A DNA stretch of 64,000 bases from Micropterix aruncella (GCA_944548615.1 OX155961.1:16647629-16711628); one strand, 5' to 3'; shown: positions 1 through 14,429, counted from the stretch's first letter. A program made the numbers and translations. The notes: generated from the sequence alone by a model not told the origin.

Positions 1-181
1 GCAACGCCAACAAAGAAAATGTTAAGAATGTAGCTTGTTATGGTGTATTCCGACAATATTGATGATTTGGGTAATAGTCCAATATCTATTAAAACAAGCT
101 GTATTAGTACATAGGAAAAAATTGAGAATACTCAAATGGCACATACACCGTATTTTTTTTTAATGTTGGGATAAATCTAAT

Positions 182-289
182 ATGCTTTCTTGGCCCGTAG
201 TAGACGATGAAGATAATGTTGCGGAAACTAGCAGTTTCTATCCTTTGCCAATGCCTGACATTACTAGACGAGGAAAATATTCATTTTAA
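182..289 (+). CDS. Possible 3'-terminal exon or short ORF, unassigned
   Basis: A 35-codon frame reads from an ATG to TAA and encodes a hydrophilic, acidic-then-basic tail (…VVDDEDNVAETSS…DITRRGKYSF). A pyrimidine-rich stretch followed by an AG at about 199-200 could act as a splice acceptor, which would make the remainder a terminal exon beginning near VDDEDN. A canonical AATAAA lies 23 bases after the stop. I do not recognise the peptide. What is seen: the open frame, the acceptor-like AG and the polyadenylation motif. What is inferred: that this is the end of a host gene lying to the left of the window. Short frames with a nearby AATAAA arise by chance in AT-rich DNA, so confidence is low. 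Confidence 0.22.
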   Translation: MLSWPVVDDEDNVAETSSFYPLPMPDITRRGKYSF

Positions 290-311
290 AATCTTCCTGA
301 TTAAAATTATA

Positions 312-317
312 AATAAA
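312..317 (+). terminator. Candidate polyadenylation signal AATAAA
   Basis: AATAAA lies 23 bases after the stop of the possible terminal exon at 182-289. It only matters if that exon is real. Confidence 0.2.
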
Positions 318-319
318 AG

Positions 320-917
320 CGTTGATCTCAAGATATTATAATTTCCATTTTATCTTACGATTAGTAAGAAAATTTTCCTATATTGTTAGTATAGAGTTTT
401 GTTGCATTATTATTACAAGCAGTTTTTAAGCGAGATAACATTGATGCTCGAGTCACGATAGATTACAATAGGGTTAGAGTAAATGATTTATTTTTTTGAC
501 TTTTAGATATTTTATATTGTAAAGATTTTTTTTTTGATTGAGTATTAGAGCATAAAAGCTTACATTTGGTACTAGATTCCGTGAAGTTCTACTAAGTTAC
601 AAAAGTACAAGAGCACAAAAGTCTATTGATTTTACAAGGAAAGTAGATCTCAAGATTTTATATTTTTTATTTTCTATTTCTTATTCCATACTTTATGTTT
701 CTAGAATTATAATAATATGTTTTGTATTTAATTCATGTACCTAATGCGAAAAAGAATAATAAAGATTTCTTAAAATTTCTTAGATGATTTAGTTCATTAG
801 TGGCCGCTTTAAAAATAGGCTTCATAACTTTTAATGTTGGTTTTGGTTATGGATTTTTTTTATAAATATATTTTGTAAAGAAACAATAAATTACTGGTGT
901 TATTTCTATATCACATG
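320..917. other. AT-rich stretch, nothing recognised
   Basis: Low-complexity AT-rich DNA with T-runs and no open frame, RNA gene or repeat that I can recognise. Confidence 0.6.
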
Positions 918-1031
918 TCATTACCATCCTCAGCTAATATTACCTTCCAGGCTAGTGTCATTACCATCCCTTGACGTATCATTACCTTCTTGGCAAATTT
1001 CATTACATCCCGATCGTCATTACCCTCCGCC
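918..1031 (+). repeat. Degenerate ~20-bp tandem repeat with CATTACC core
   Basis: Six copies of a core close to CATTACCATCC start at about 919, 938, 959, 980, 1001 and 1018. The spacing is 17 to 21 bases and the inter-core sequence varies. This is a short, decayed minisatellite. Confidence 0.65.
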
Positions 1032-1170
1032 CATTTATTAGTAAAGTACACTATGCACCAAAGTGCCTCCCACATAAATGTCTTTACTAGGAGGTCCTAA
1101 TTATATTAAATATCAATAAATCTGAAATTCAAGAAAAAAAAAATTTCTCCGCGGAATCGCCTGTTTTGCA

Positions 1171-1240
1171 CGAAAGGGCGGAATGACCCTAAAACTTCCT
1201 GAGGTGACGGTCTCGCCCGCTGTAGTCGACAACCCTACTT
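1171..1240 (+). mobile_element. Family A retroposon, 3'-end fragment
   Basis: Contains CTGAGGTGACGG, TCGCCCGCTGTAGTCGACA, the terminal motif shared with the copies ending near 11475, 17480, 25239, 38510 and 43040. Only about 70 bases of the 3' end are present, so this is a strongly 5'-truncated copy. Confidence 0.6.
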
Positions 1241-1559
1241 GCCCAATGGTCATGTACGCTCGGCGAGCAAAATCTGGTATCTTTTTAAAGGAAAACAGGT
1301 ATGAGAACCACCGAGCTTCTGCCGAACAGGGAAATACGAGGTCTCTGTGAACCTATAGACCACGGACGCAGTTCCCTAGTCAATGTGGGCTAAGGACTAC
1401 CAAGGTAGGTCACGACACGAAACAGAAGGTGTGTAACTGGGAGTACATGGTATGAAACGCAGTCTGCTAGAATTTTTAGATACATAAAATATTTTAAATT
1501 GTAGGGAGTTTGGATGTAGAAAGAAAATGCAAATGAAGACATTGTTAATCTGATTAGCC

Positions 1560-1730
1560 GAAAATTTTCATTTTGTAATAAAACATTTGTTATATTCTGC
1601 GACCTCTCCAAGGTGTTTGATTGCGTCGAATAAAATATTCTATTGAAAAAGTTAGCCTTTAAGGGTATTTCAAACAAATTATTCAGTTCCTACTGAAAGA
1701 AAAAAGTCAAGTATAGAAGTTAGAGGATAT
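1560..1730 (+). pseudogene. Jockey-type LINE reverse transcriptase fragment, degraded
   Basis: Plus-strand translation gives FCDLSKVFDCVE*NILLKKL followed by AFKGISNKLFSSY, and after a frameshift LLKEKSQV. This is the RT motif around the first catalytic aspartate (LSKAFDxVxHxxLLxKL…YGI) and the following SYLxxRxQxV block. An in-frame stop replaces the usual H codon region and at least one frameshift is present, so the piece is dead. Nothing of the YADD box or endonuclease is attached, and flanking DNA is AT-rich. The family assignment rests on the motif alone. Confidence 0.65.
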
Positions 1731-1916
1731 TTAAAAACAGTTAATGTGTTTCCCCTAATGTTAACTGTGGCGTAACGTTCGTTAACGAACAAAAAATTGT
1801 ACGCCTAAAAGGCAGGTTGTCCCGCACTGTATAATTTAAAAAAAAAACGTTATGTACTTTCCTATCGCTATGTTACACCACAATCACAATAAAATAAAAT
1901 TTAAACTTAAATTAAA

Positions 1917-2156
1917 TCAGATATTGTCACTTTCCTGTCTGGTAAAGCATATCCAGACCTTATAAAATGATATATCTCTGGCTGTAGGAGCTAAATTATC
2001 CCGATATCTCGGTCTTCTCCCAAGACAGTGCGGCCAATACCAATAAGGGTCGGTTAATTTCATAATAAAATCCCAATTCCGATCGGGATATTCCCCGACT
2101 GGATATACTTTCGTCGAACAAAGCAAATCGGATTGTTTCTGTTTGCCAGCTTCCAA
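1917..2156 (-). CDS. Unassigned 79-codon ORF
   Basis: A minus-strand frame from ATG to stop encodes a 79-residue peptide rich in aromatic and charged residues (…DPYWYWPHCLGRRPRYRDN…). It has better amino-acid complexity than neighbouring chance frames, but I see no known domain, signal peptide or membrane segment, and no second copy in the window. It may be a fragment of a mobile element or a chance frame. Confidence 0.15.
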   Translation of the reverse strand: MEAGKQKQSDLLCSTKVYPVGEYPDRNWDFIMKLTDPYWYWPHCLGRRPRYRDNLAPTARDISFYKVWICFTRQESDNI

Positions 2157-3025
2157 CTAACAATGCACAATCAGAACTTGTATTGATTTTGCTCGCGGTA
2201 GCGAATATGTTGGAATTAGTTCGTCGACTGAGCGACTGATAGACATGGTTTCAGATAATAATTCGACTTAGTTAAGCATAAACTGCCAAATACACAAAAA
2301 CTAAATGCTGAGAATATTTCACGGAAATTTAAGACAATGAATACTAATTGGCTAGCAACCTTCGTAGAACAGAAAAAGAATAAAAATAAATTGTTTGGTT
2401 TTGTTTCTTTGTTTTTGTCACCTCCATGGTTCCATATTCGGGCCGCCTACACTGCAAATGATTGGTACATGAAAGTTGATGAATTGATTGATTGATTGCA
2501 AGTAATTGATTGATTGACGAGCGTAATGGAAGGCCATGGGAAAGCGGAGAGAATAGAGTATACGTATAAGAAGGCATGATTGAATGAAGTACTCGAAAGT
2601 GTATGGTCAGTAAATGAAAATCCTGTCATCGTCTGATGGGGAGCCACTACATTTTCTTATGAAATTTGTCTCAAATTTAGAGAGTTTTCGATTTATAAAC
2701 TTAAAGGCGAAAAACTTTAAACAATTTAAACGGTAAATATGCCAGTCAATAGTGAAAAGCTACCATCAGTTAAAAGACAGCCCTATATAATCAAAGCGTA
2801 AATATAAACCGCGAAATTCGGTAACTACGAGTATGACCAGAGGATAACATATAACCATGTCAGATTTTCTTCTTCTGCAAATTTTAGTGGATAAAAAGTT
2901 AGAAACGCGATTTAAACGCAATAACAACATTTGCTATCCATTACCTATCTTAAGGCAATGATGGATGTGCTATGAAAATTAGTTTTGTTTACGACTTTAA
3001 AGGATTGGTTACCAGAACGTTAGGA
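2157..3025. other. AT-rich intergenic DNA with a TTGA microsatellite
   Basis: The only structure is an interrupted (TTGA)n run at about 2480-2517. No gene or known element end was seen. Confidence 0.5.
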
Positions 3026-3093
3026 TTCACCCCTCAGTAGCTAAAGAAACGGCGTTGTCTTCACCCCTCAGTAGCTAAAGAAACGGCGTTGTC
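3026..3093. repeat. Perfect 34-bp tandem duplication
   Basis: The unit beginning TTCACCCCTCAGTAG occupies 3026-3059 and is repeated without change at 3060-3093. No mismatches were seen, so the duplication is recent or conserved. Confidence 0.9.
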
Positions 3094-3139
3094 CACATCT
3101 TAATGTCCTAAGAACTTTACGGTTATGGCATTTATCGGC

Positions 3140-3345
3140 TGTAATGGAACTTCGCCTCTGCCATGCAACATAGCTTTCTGTATGGTGTACGAATAAAACT
3201 CGTTACGGAAGTCGGGCGTTATTCGACGTTGTGACTGGAGATGATGGGTGACTGCGATGGACTGGTCTTGACCGTGTCATGATACTTAGAAAGATATTGC
3301 CACTAAGCGACAAGGCGGGTTCCACACCAGTTTGCCGCCTTCCAA
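3140..3345 (+). mobile_element. Possible 5S-rRNA-headed SINE, degenerate copy
   Basis: The segment at 3208-3260 resembles the 3' half of 5S rRNA (GTCGGGCG, then GGAGATGATGGGTGACTGC against GGATGGGTGACCGCC). About 40 bases later, 3291-3321 reads AAGATATTGCCACT followed by AAGGCGGGTTCC. The first 14 bases equal a LINE tail at 50231-50244 and the rest matches the clearer SINE at 9190-9365. The head is more decayed than in that copy. Confidence 0.4.
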
Positions 3346-4107
3346 TGCACCCTTCAAAAACGATGGCTCAGGTTGGAATCGTTCAAGGTCCGGTTGATGA
3401 TGGCATTGCCCAATACGAGGCGAAGAACAAAGGCAGTGGGATCGAATAATTTATTTGTTTCTGATAAATTTACATGGGAAGAACAGTTATCCATGAATTC
3501 TTTTAAAATGTCAGTGAACGTATGTGGCTCCATCGGCATTACGATGCTCTGATCGTCCACGAGGAATCACCGAGATCTGGAAGACCAGATAAGTTAACAG
3601 TGGCGAATTATAGATGAAATTTTAAACAACTATAATCGGAGGGGCCTCTCGTTACATAATCACTCCGTTGACTCAATTTTACGGTCGCTTTGTCTTATGA
3701 CTTATCAGGATGAAATCGCATAAAAAAACACATACCTCACGCTATACCGCAAGTGACCTCCTCATGGGCTTCGCTGCTTGTGCTTGGGTAAGAGCATTAT
3801 TTTTATCGCCCACAGAATGACCCGGAAAGCGAAGATATACGGCTTTCGGAAATATATTTAGGGGTCGTTCTTTGCGGTGTGTTTGCGCTAAAAGGGCCGA
3901 CGAAATTAATTCAGGCTACCCGGTTTATATTTCTTGCATATATTGGTGACTTTGGATTGATGCACACATTTTAATGGTAAATTTAAAAAAACGCACTAAA
4001 TAGCAGAAAAACAATTGAAATTATTTTCTTTTTATTCTTTTGTTGATGAAATGAGGTCTAGTTGCTCTCCATTTTTTTGCACTTTATCGAATGACACACT
4101 GTATATA
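3346..4107. other. Non-repetitive stretch, no gene recognised
   Basis: A 68-codon minus-strand frame lies at 3354-3560 but has no recognisable motif. The rest is ordinary moderately AT-rich DNA. Confidence 0.45.
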
Positions 4108-9180
<5,073 letters not shown>

Positions 9181-9189
9181 AACGTCCCC

Positions 9190-9365
9190 AAACGTAGCGT
9201 CCGTAGCCACATTGACCCCGGTTCTCTTCGTTGTTACCGAATTTAAGCAGCGTTGGGCGCGTTCAATACTTGGATAGTTGACGCCTGAGTGTTTGACTGC
9301 GTGATGCTATAAATGACCACCTAGAAGATGGTGCCAATAGGCAACAAGGCGGGTTCCACGTAAAG
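9190..9365 (+). mobile_element. 5S-rRNA-derived SINE with LINE-like tail
   Basis: Positions 9211-9290 follow the 3' two thirds of eukaryotic 5S rRNA: GGTTCTC, ACCGAA, TTAAGCAGCGT, GGGCGCG, AATACTTGGAT and TTGACGCCTGAG are in the right order and spacing. This covers the internal A-box, intermediate element and C-box of the 5S promoter. It is not a functional 5S gene, because there are several substitutions and the 3' stem is replaced. The sequence then continues to a tail GTGCCAATAGGCAACAAGGCGGGTT (9330-9354), which resembles the TTGCC…GGCAATA tails of LINEs ending near 50260 and 57910. A 5S head joined to a LINE tail is the SINE3 architecture. A plain 5S pseudogene is the alternative. Confidence 0.6.
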
Positions 9366-9449
9366 ACACATGCCTTCTGGGTATTTTTTTTTATTTAAAA
9401 ACGACCATATTCTGGAATTGTACAATGCTAATGATCCTATAAATCCTAT

Positions 9450-9872
9450 ATTACTTAACATATATTAAATATTAATGACTGTTTCTTTCTTTTCACACAT
9501 ATAACTTTATTTATATTATTTAATCGAATTTTATATTATATGTGTTGCTGATTATATAATGGAATTGCATTTTATTTATTATATTATCTTTTAATATTTT
9601 TTTATTATTATTTTTTATTTTATTTTGAAGACTACATTTTAGGGAAATTTAGTGTTATTAGATTTTTACTAAAACTTGTACATTTGTATGCAATCAAGCA
9701 ATCAAGCAAACTTGATTGTAATATTAGAGTCCTGTCCACCCTAGAACGGGCTAGTCCCTGTTGGGTGACAGAAACAAATAAGCAGAAGGTTAAGGTTTTG
9801 CCACTCGGTTCCTGTTATTTTTGTAAGCTAATCAATGTTTTATAGTAAATTATTCTTAATAAATAAATAAAA
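9450..9872 (+). mobile_element. 5'-truncated LINE copy, 3'UTR only
   Basis: Closely matches 21445-21865, which lies downstream of a LINE reverse-transcriptase C-terminus, including CTAGAACGGGCTAGTCC and GTTGGGTGACAGAAAC. It ends in an AATAAATAAA tail. No coding sequence is left. Confidence 0.75.
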
Positions 9873-10435
9873 AATATATATAAAATAAATGAATTATGCA
9901 TAAATATTAATAAAATAAAGAAATCCTTTTCCTACGACCTAACAATATTGACTAATGAAATAATTGATATTACGATTATGACTGATTATGAAATAAATAA
10001 TAATAAAAGCCGCATACATAGTACGAACACATAGTGGGCTAGATACATCTGACTGGCAAAGAACGACGGAGATGGGCTAGATACATCTAACTTGCTGACA
10101 GAAAAGTAGGTTTAAATGGCCATTATAAAACTAGTAACGCTCACTTTTCATCCAAGAATATCTAAAACAAACGATCATCCTTCCTGAAATATAAAATTCA
10201 TCGATTATATCCTAATGGAAGCTAAATAACAATATAAAAATTGTCCCTCAAAAACTAAATGACAGTTTACATAATAAAAAATGTTTTATTTTATTATTTT
10301 TTACATTTTTAAAGGTTTTAGAAAACGTAATAAAACTGGAGACCAAAGTGTACGACCAATGTGTATTGCCTGTTTTTACTTATTAATTGGAGAGAAAGGC
10401 GCTTACTTAAAACACATTCGAGAAGGTTAGAGTTG
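9873..10435. other. AT-rich DNA, nothing recognised
   Basis: Only a short direct repeat, TGGGCTAGATACATCT, at about 10031 and 10073 stands out. No gene seen. Confidence 0.5.
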
Positions 10436-10439
10436 GGCT

Positions 10440-10767
10440 CAAACCAATGGGAAGGATCGTGATCGAAATCAGCTGGCGCGAAGTAAAACGACAATAAATA
10501 AAGACGCAATAAGGCAAGAGTTAAAGATACGATAGTAAATATTGCACATCGCAAGTGTAGATGAGCTGGACACATTGCCAGAATGGATCATAGTCGGTGG
10601 ACTAGGAAAATGGTCGAATGAAGACCACGCCTGAATATCAGACAGCGAGGACGTCCACCTCTACGCTGGGTGGGTGCTATCAGACGACACGGAGGACGAG
10701 ACTGGATGAAGAGGGCTCGAAATCTGCGAGCATGGAAGACATTGTTAGAGGCCTATGTCAAGGAATG
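10440..10767 (+). pseudogene. RTE-type LINE ORF C-terminus, inactivated
   Basis: The frame ending at 10767 reads …CR*AGHIARMDHSRWTRKMVE*RP, then IRQRGRPPLRWVGAIRR and WMKRARNLRAWKTLLEAYV. This is the conserved C-terminal block of RTE-clade non-LTR retrotransposons (WAGHxARMxDxRW … RGRPPxRW … EAYV). Two TGA stops replace tryptophan codons, consistent with G-to-A changes. Upstream the homology continues in other frames (INKDAIRQELKIR), so at least one frameshift is present. The RT core and endonuclease are missing through 5' truncation. About 70 bases of 3' sequence follow. Confidence 0.8.
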
Positions 10768-10839
10768 AACCAAAGAAAAGCCCCAATGATGATTATTATG
10801 TACGCAATATGTAGATGCATATAAAATCTTAATTCAATA

Positions 10840-11480
10840 CTGTTTATGCTCTCCGATGTCTGACGGTTCCGTGCAGTTTGGGCTCGATGACCTGTTTGTC
10901 ATTTTGGTCGGCCCAACTCGCAGCGGTTCAACTGTCATCCGGTAGCCTCCTCGAAGAGAAACGGGCCTGGAAAAGACTCTGCGAACCCTGTCAAGGCTGT
11001 GTCGTAGACAGGTGGGATCGGGTTTAAACTTAGGGACCACCTAGGACAACAGTGGGAGGTTTGTGCATCGTGCGGCGTTTGCCAATCGACTGTGCACTGA
11101 AACGTATCGGTCTGATATGTTTACTAAACATGGGAGGTGGTTGTTGACCTGATGGCACCACGATCCGCGATAAATTCGAACTGAATTGCCGCTAACATCA
11201 TGTAGAGACCGCGCAAGGGACTTCGAATCCGTGACCAGACTGGAGGAAGGAGAAATCCGCCTAAATCTGGTAAATAGGGCATAAGGTCGGCACGCTAGGT
11301 TCATTTTCACCTACCTCCAGGTAGAGAGTTCATCTCTGACGGACTAGTTGGCCTAGCTAGATAGTGGTCTGTCTTCGTCCCCAAGTTTCGTAAATCTCAG
11401 GTTGAAAGAAAGATCAATCAATATCTTTATACCTTCCTGAGGTGACGGCTTCGCCCGCTATAGTCGACACCTCCATACTG
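10840..11480 (+). mobile_element. Family A retroposon, long copy
   Basis: Shares with the copies at 37790-38510 and 42520-43040 an ordered series of blocks: CAACTCGCAGCGGTTCAAC, a TCCGCGATAAATTCGAA block near 11163, GACCGCGCAAG, CTAGTTGGCCTAGCTAGATAG, and the terminal CTGAGGTGACGG, TTCGCCCGC motif. No conserved long ORF spans it. It is a non-coding or decayed retroposon of unknown class. The last block is the 3' end in all plus-strand copies. Confidence 0.65.
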
Positions 11481-11689
11481 TCTATGCTTTCCTCCTGCTA
11501 ATGCGTATATTAGTTGTTTTATAATCAGGGTTATTATAATAGTTTCCTCTCCAATCAGAAATAATATCCCAATCATTTAAAAGAAGAATTTTAAATAAAT
11601 AAATACATCGGTCTGTAAGATGAAAGACATGCGACACGATTTGCACGCCATTGTTTATTCAGTTTTCCGTTTCCTGTGTTTCCGAGAGC

Positions 11690-11765
11690 GAGAGGGTGAG
11701 AAAGAGAGAGAGAGAGAAAAAGTGATATAGATAGAGAGAGGGAGAGAGAGAAGACGGAAGAGAGT
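11690..11765. repeat. GA-rich low-complexity tract
   Basis: Runs of GAGAGAGAGA and GAGGGAGAGAGAG, almost pure purine on the plus strand. The open frames on the opposite strand are serine/leucine low-complexity artefacts. Confidence 0.85.
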
Positions 11766-12049
11766 CACTTCGGGGTGTAACGGAGGGAACGGATGCGAAG
11801 CGAACGCACACGCGAATAAAGCGCGCGAATTTGTGACATCTGTTCCCGCGCACAAGTACCTGATTTGAATACCGTATGCAACCAGGGCAAACAACATTGT
11901 TTGATAAAGAATTGATCGAATTGTCAGAAATTCGTCGGTTCTACCATGTAAACTATAGGCAACCGCTCCATTTTAAACTACTAGGCATGCCTGAGAAACT
12001 TCTCGGAATAGTAACATGACTGATCATGTCGAGGATACTGCTACTCCGA

Positions 12050-12108
12050 TCCTAACTGTTTTTAACACGCTTTTATTAGGTCGACCTGTATGTAACTAAT
12101 TATGTAAT
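12050..12108 (-). repeat. Dispersed repeat end shared with 62340-62395
   Basis: Reads ACACGCTTTTATTAGGTCGA, then CCTGTATGTAACTA and TATGTAATGG. The reverse complement appears at 62345-62390 with only a few differences. A tail of this AATAAAAGCGTG kind closes many lepidopteran interspersed repeats, as I recall. Confidence 0.6.
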
Positions 12109-12692
12109 GGAGTGAGCGCAGAAGACTTGAGGACAAAACAGTCCACCATCTAGCTACGTCACAAGCCCGTAAGAGGCCAACGCCTTAACCGCGAGATAGC
12201 CAGGAGTATTACCCGGCGGGCTTACACTCACGCCCTTACTTCCAATTGTAACCAGATTACTCCAGTCTCTCGATTGGTTACGAGTTCGAGGTCGCTTGCG
12301 CGGTCATCTCCCTTACGAAGCGGTGATACGGTGTTTACCGAATCTATCGCGGATCACAGCATCCTTTGCCCGGCTGTTCACCCAGGATCGGGTAGCCGAA
12401 GGTCGTTTCAAGAGCAGTCGCCGTAAGGTCCGTAACCACTTCCGCTCTATAGGAAACAGACAGACTCCCCCGACTGTTAGTGAAGTCGATTGGCTTACGC
12501 CGCTCGGTGCGCAGACCGTCCAGGAGCGCCAGAAGGTTGATTCCCAGGGGAAACTAACCATAAGGTCATAGTCCTACCCAGGCTCGCACTTCATGCGTGG
12601 AGGCCGTCGGATAGGTGTTGACCCTTGAGTGTGACCAACCCTGAACAGAATGGGTCTTCGTGGCCAACTCAGCAAAGGCCCATTAACTCCCA
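12109..12692 (-). mobile_element. Family A retroposon, minus-strand copy
   Basis: Reverse complement of the family seen at 42520-43040: GAGTTGGCCACGAAGACCCA, CGGTCTGCGCACCG, CTATAGAGCGG, CTCTTGAAACGACC, GATCCGCGATAGATTCGG and GGCTATCTCGCGG occur in the same order. It lacks the final TTCGCCCG block at its 3' end, where a different dispersed repeat (12050-12108) abuts. Confidence 0.7.
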
Positions 12693-12795
12693 AAATGGTG
12701 GAATTAGACAGTGGACTGTGTTGTCCCTAAGCCTCTGCGTTTACCCCGTTATAACTTCCTATTTGGCGGGTTCGCCTGTAGGTGATAACTCCAAA
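12693..12795 (+). mobile_element. Family A 3'-end fragment, inverted against its neighbour
   Basis: Plus-strand sequence GGAATTAGACAGTGGACTG, CCCCGTTATA, GGCGGGTTCGCC, TGTAGGTGATAACTCC aligns with the last ~120 bases of the copy ending at 38510. It lies head-to-head with the minus-strand copy at 12109-12692, making an inverted pair. Confidence 0.6.
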
Positions 12796-12799
12796 GCAC

Positions 12800-13128
12800 T
12801 GACTGCTCTAAAAAGTATATTGAATGATTTTTAGAGCATACCTACATTTCATTCATCGATAGAGATATGTGTATTACTATTGTATTCTATCAGTATTGAA
12901 ATGCAAACCATTAATTAAATCCGAACGAACAATGCCTACACAAGGACAATGAAATTTGGTCTGCCGAAATTTTCATAGGTTTAAATTAAACTTGAATTCC
13001 ATGAAACTGGATGGAATATCCCACAGCTTGCCTATACTCCGATGGTATGAATAAATAATTAGATTTTTCATAATTTTAATCATATCAATAACAGTAAGTG
13101 CTATATGTAATAATAAAATAACTGTATG
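12800..13128. other. AT-rich DNA, nothing recognised
   Basis: No gene or repeat was recognised between the family A pair and the Penelope fragment. Confidence 0.5.
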
Positions 13129-13560
13129 AAATCGAAGACTGTCGCTGATAAATAAGATAAAAAACGAAATTTACCGCTTGAATTTTGTAGCACCCGACGT
13201 TCGGCGACGTTGCAGCCACCGTTGTCCAGGGTAGACTGAAAGAGCTGTCAATCCGTTGTTGCGCAGGTAGGCCGCATACCGCTGCCGCTACTGCTTAAAT
13301 TATGACGGTGGTGAGGGGGCGGGCTCGACGAGTGCGAATTTCGAAAGTCCGTCTTGCATATAACACTCACTGTATCCTGTCTCACGTTCTTGCGTTCGGC
13401 TTTTAGCAGAGGGAACATTTTAAGAAGAGGGTTCCACATGGAATAGAGTTTGTAACCGTCGTCTCTATGGAAGCTCGGGGTTCTACTTATTTCAATGGCC
13501 TTCCTGATCATGCGAGGAAAGTAGAATTGTTCTTTGGATCTTTTTATCTTATTTATAATA
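13129..13560 (-). pseudogene. Penelope-like element, C-terminal fragment with 3' end
   Basis: The minus strand encodes SKEQFYFPRMIRKAIEISRT…DDGYKLYSMWNPLLKMFP…, which matches the region downstream of the GIY-YIG domain in the copy at 18296-18904. The copy is 5'-truncated at about 13539, so the GIY-YIG core and RT are absent. The terminal sequence runs to 13129. At the truncation point the plus strand reads TTTTTATCTTATTTATAAT (13541-13559), an inverted copy of the element's own outer end at 13147-13165. The fragment is therefore bounded by short inverted terminal sequences, as in the other Penelope loci here. The CCGACGTTTCGG motif has lost bases. Confidence 0.8.
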
Positions 13561-14103
13561 AAGTAACTGCTATTTCTCAAGTTTAAAAATAATTTTATAG
13601 TCGTTTGTAGTAAATTCAAAGAATGTGTAATAACACGGAGCTTAAACTTTATGTTTTATTAGATGATGATAGCTTACACAGACATTGCCATTCCCTGCCA
13701 CCTGCCCCTTGCAAGTCAGGACCCGTCTTTAGAAAGCCGAGCTCGCAGACGTCTTCCCGCGCGTCAAGGGGCAAACATTTTATCGGACGCGACCGTAAGC
13801 CGCGGCTAATGGACGCGACTGAAAGGTTATCTGTGTAATGAATTTCTATTGAGCCGTGCACATTATCGGGCGTCAGTCGCGGACATGACCTTGTGATGCA
13901 TATGCATAACCAGAGGGCCATTAATTTTATAAAATGAACGAATTTAAAAAATGCCCCGTGTTTGTTCAGGAAAAGTACAAAATCTTCCTTTGAAATGAAA
14001 TTTTAACTTGGCCTGCTACCGAATGTAATTCGGCCGATCAATAGATTTAAAAGTAATCATTTGTGTTAATTTGTTTGTTAAAATATAAAGTTCAATGTGT
14101 AAT
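13561..14103. other. No gene recognised
   Basis: Moderately GC-rich at 13680-13900, with overlapping short frames on both strands and no recognisable product. Confidence 0.4.
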
Positions 14104-14235
14104 CTATATAAATAAAAATGAAATGCTGTTCGTTGGTAACCGCATATTAGGTTGAACGGCTGAACCGATTTGTTTCTTATTTTTTATGTTAGTAATAACC
14201 TAACCTTATAAGGTCCTAACGGAAAGGAAAATTTG
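14104..14235 (+). mobile_element. Helitron-like 5' end
   Basis: TCTATATAAATAAAAATGAA, then TGCTGTTCGTTGGTAACCGC and GAACGGCTGAACCGATTTG are the opening blocks of a widespread insect Helitron 5' end (TC start, ATAAAAATGAAT…TCGTTxG…ACGGCTGxACCGATTT). The rest of the element and its CTRR 3' end were not found, so the copy is truncated. The family assignment is from memory. Confidence 0.55.
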
Positions 14236-14293
14236 AAAAGTTGTTGGAAAATTCGGGAAAGACTGAAAGTGCTTTTTATCTACTCACTGGTTT

Positions 14294-14425
14294 TGGGGGT
14301 TGGGAGGGTAGAGTTTGTGGGGGGGGGCTTTTCGAAAGAGGGAGGGGGGTTAGGTCTGGGGTTGAGTTTGAGGGAGGGGGGGTTGAGGGGTTTGGCGCGG
14401 GGAGGAGGAAGGGGTCGTCTGATTG
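14294..14425 (+). other. G-rich tract with multiple G-runs
   Basis: In AT-rich surroundings this ~130-base stretch has many runs of three or more G on the plus strand (GGGGGTTGGGAGGG, a nine-G run near 14320, GGAGGGGGGTTAGG, GGGAGGGGGGGTTGAGGGG). It has intramolecular G-quadruplex potential. Two overlapping glycine-rich frames are composition artefacts. Confidence 0.8.
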
Positions 14426-14429
14426 CCGG

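Noticed and set aside
9211..9290. Functional 5S rRNA gene
   Set aside because: Several substitutions in conserved positions, missing terminal stem and a LINE-like tail. SINE or pseudogene is the better reading.
11655..11897. Ser/Leu-rich minus-strand ORFs as a signal-peptide protein
   Set aside because: They translate a GA-rich low-complexity tract.
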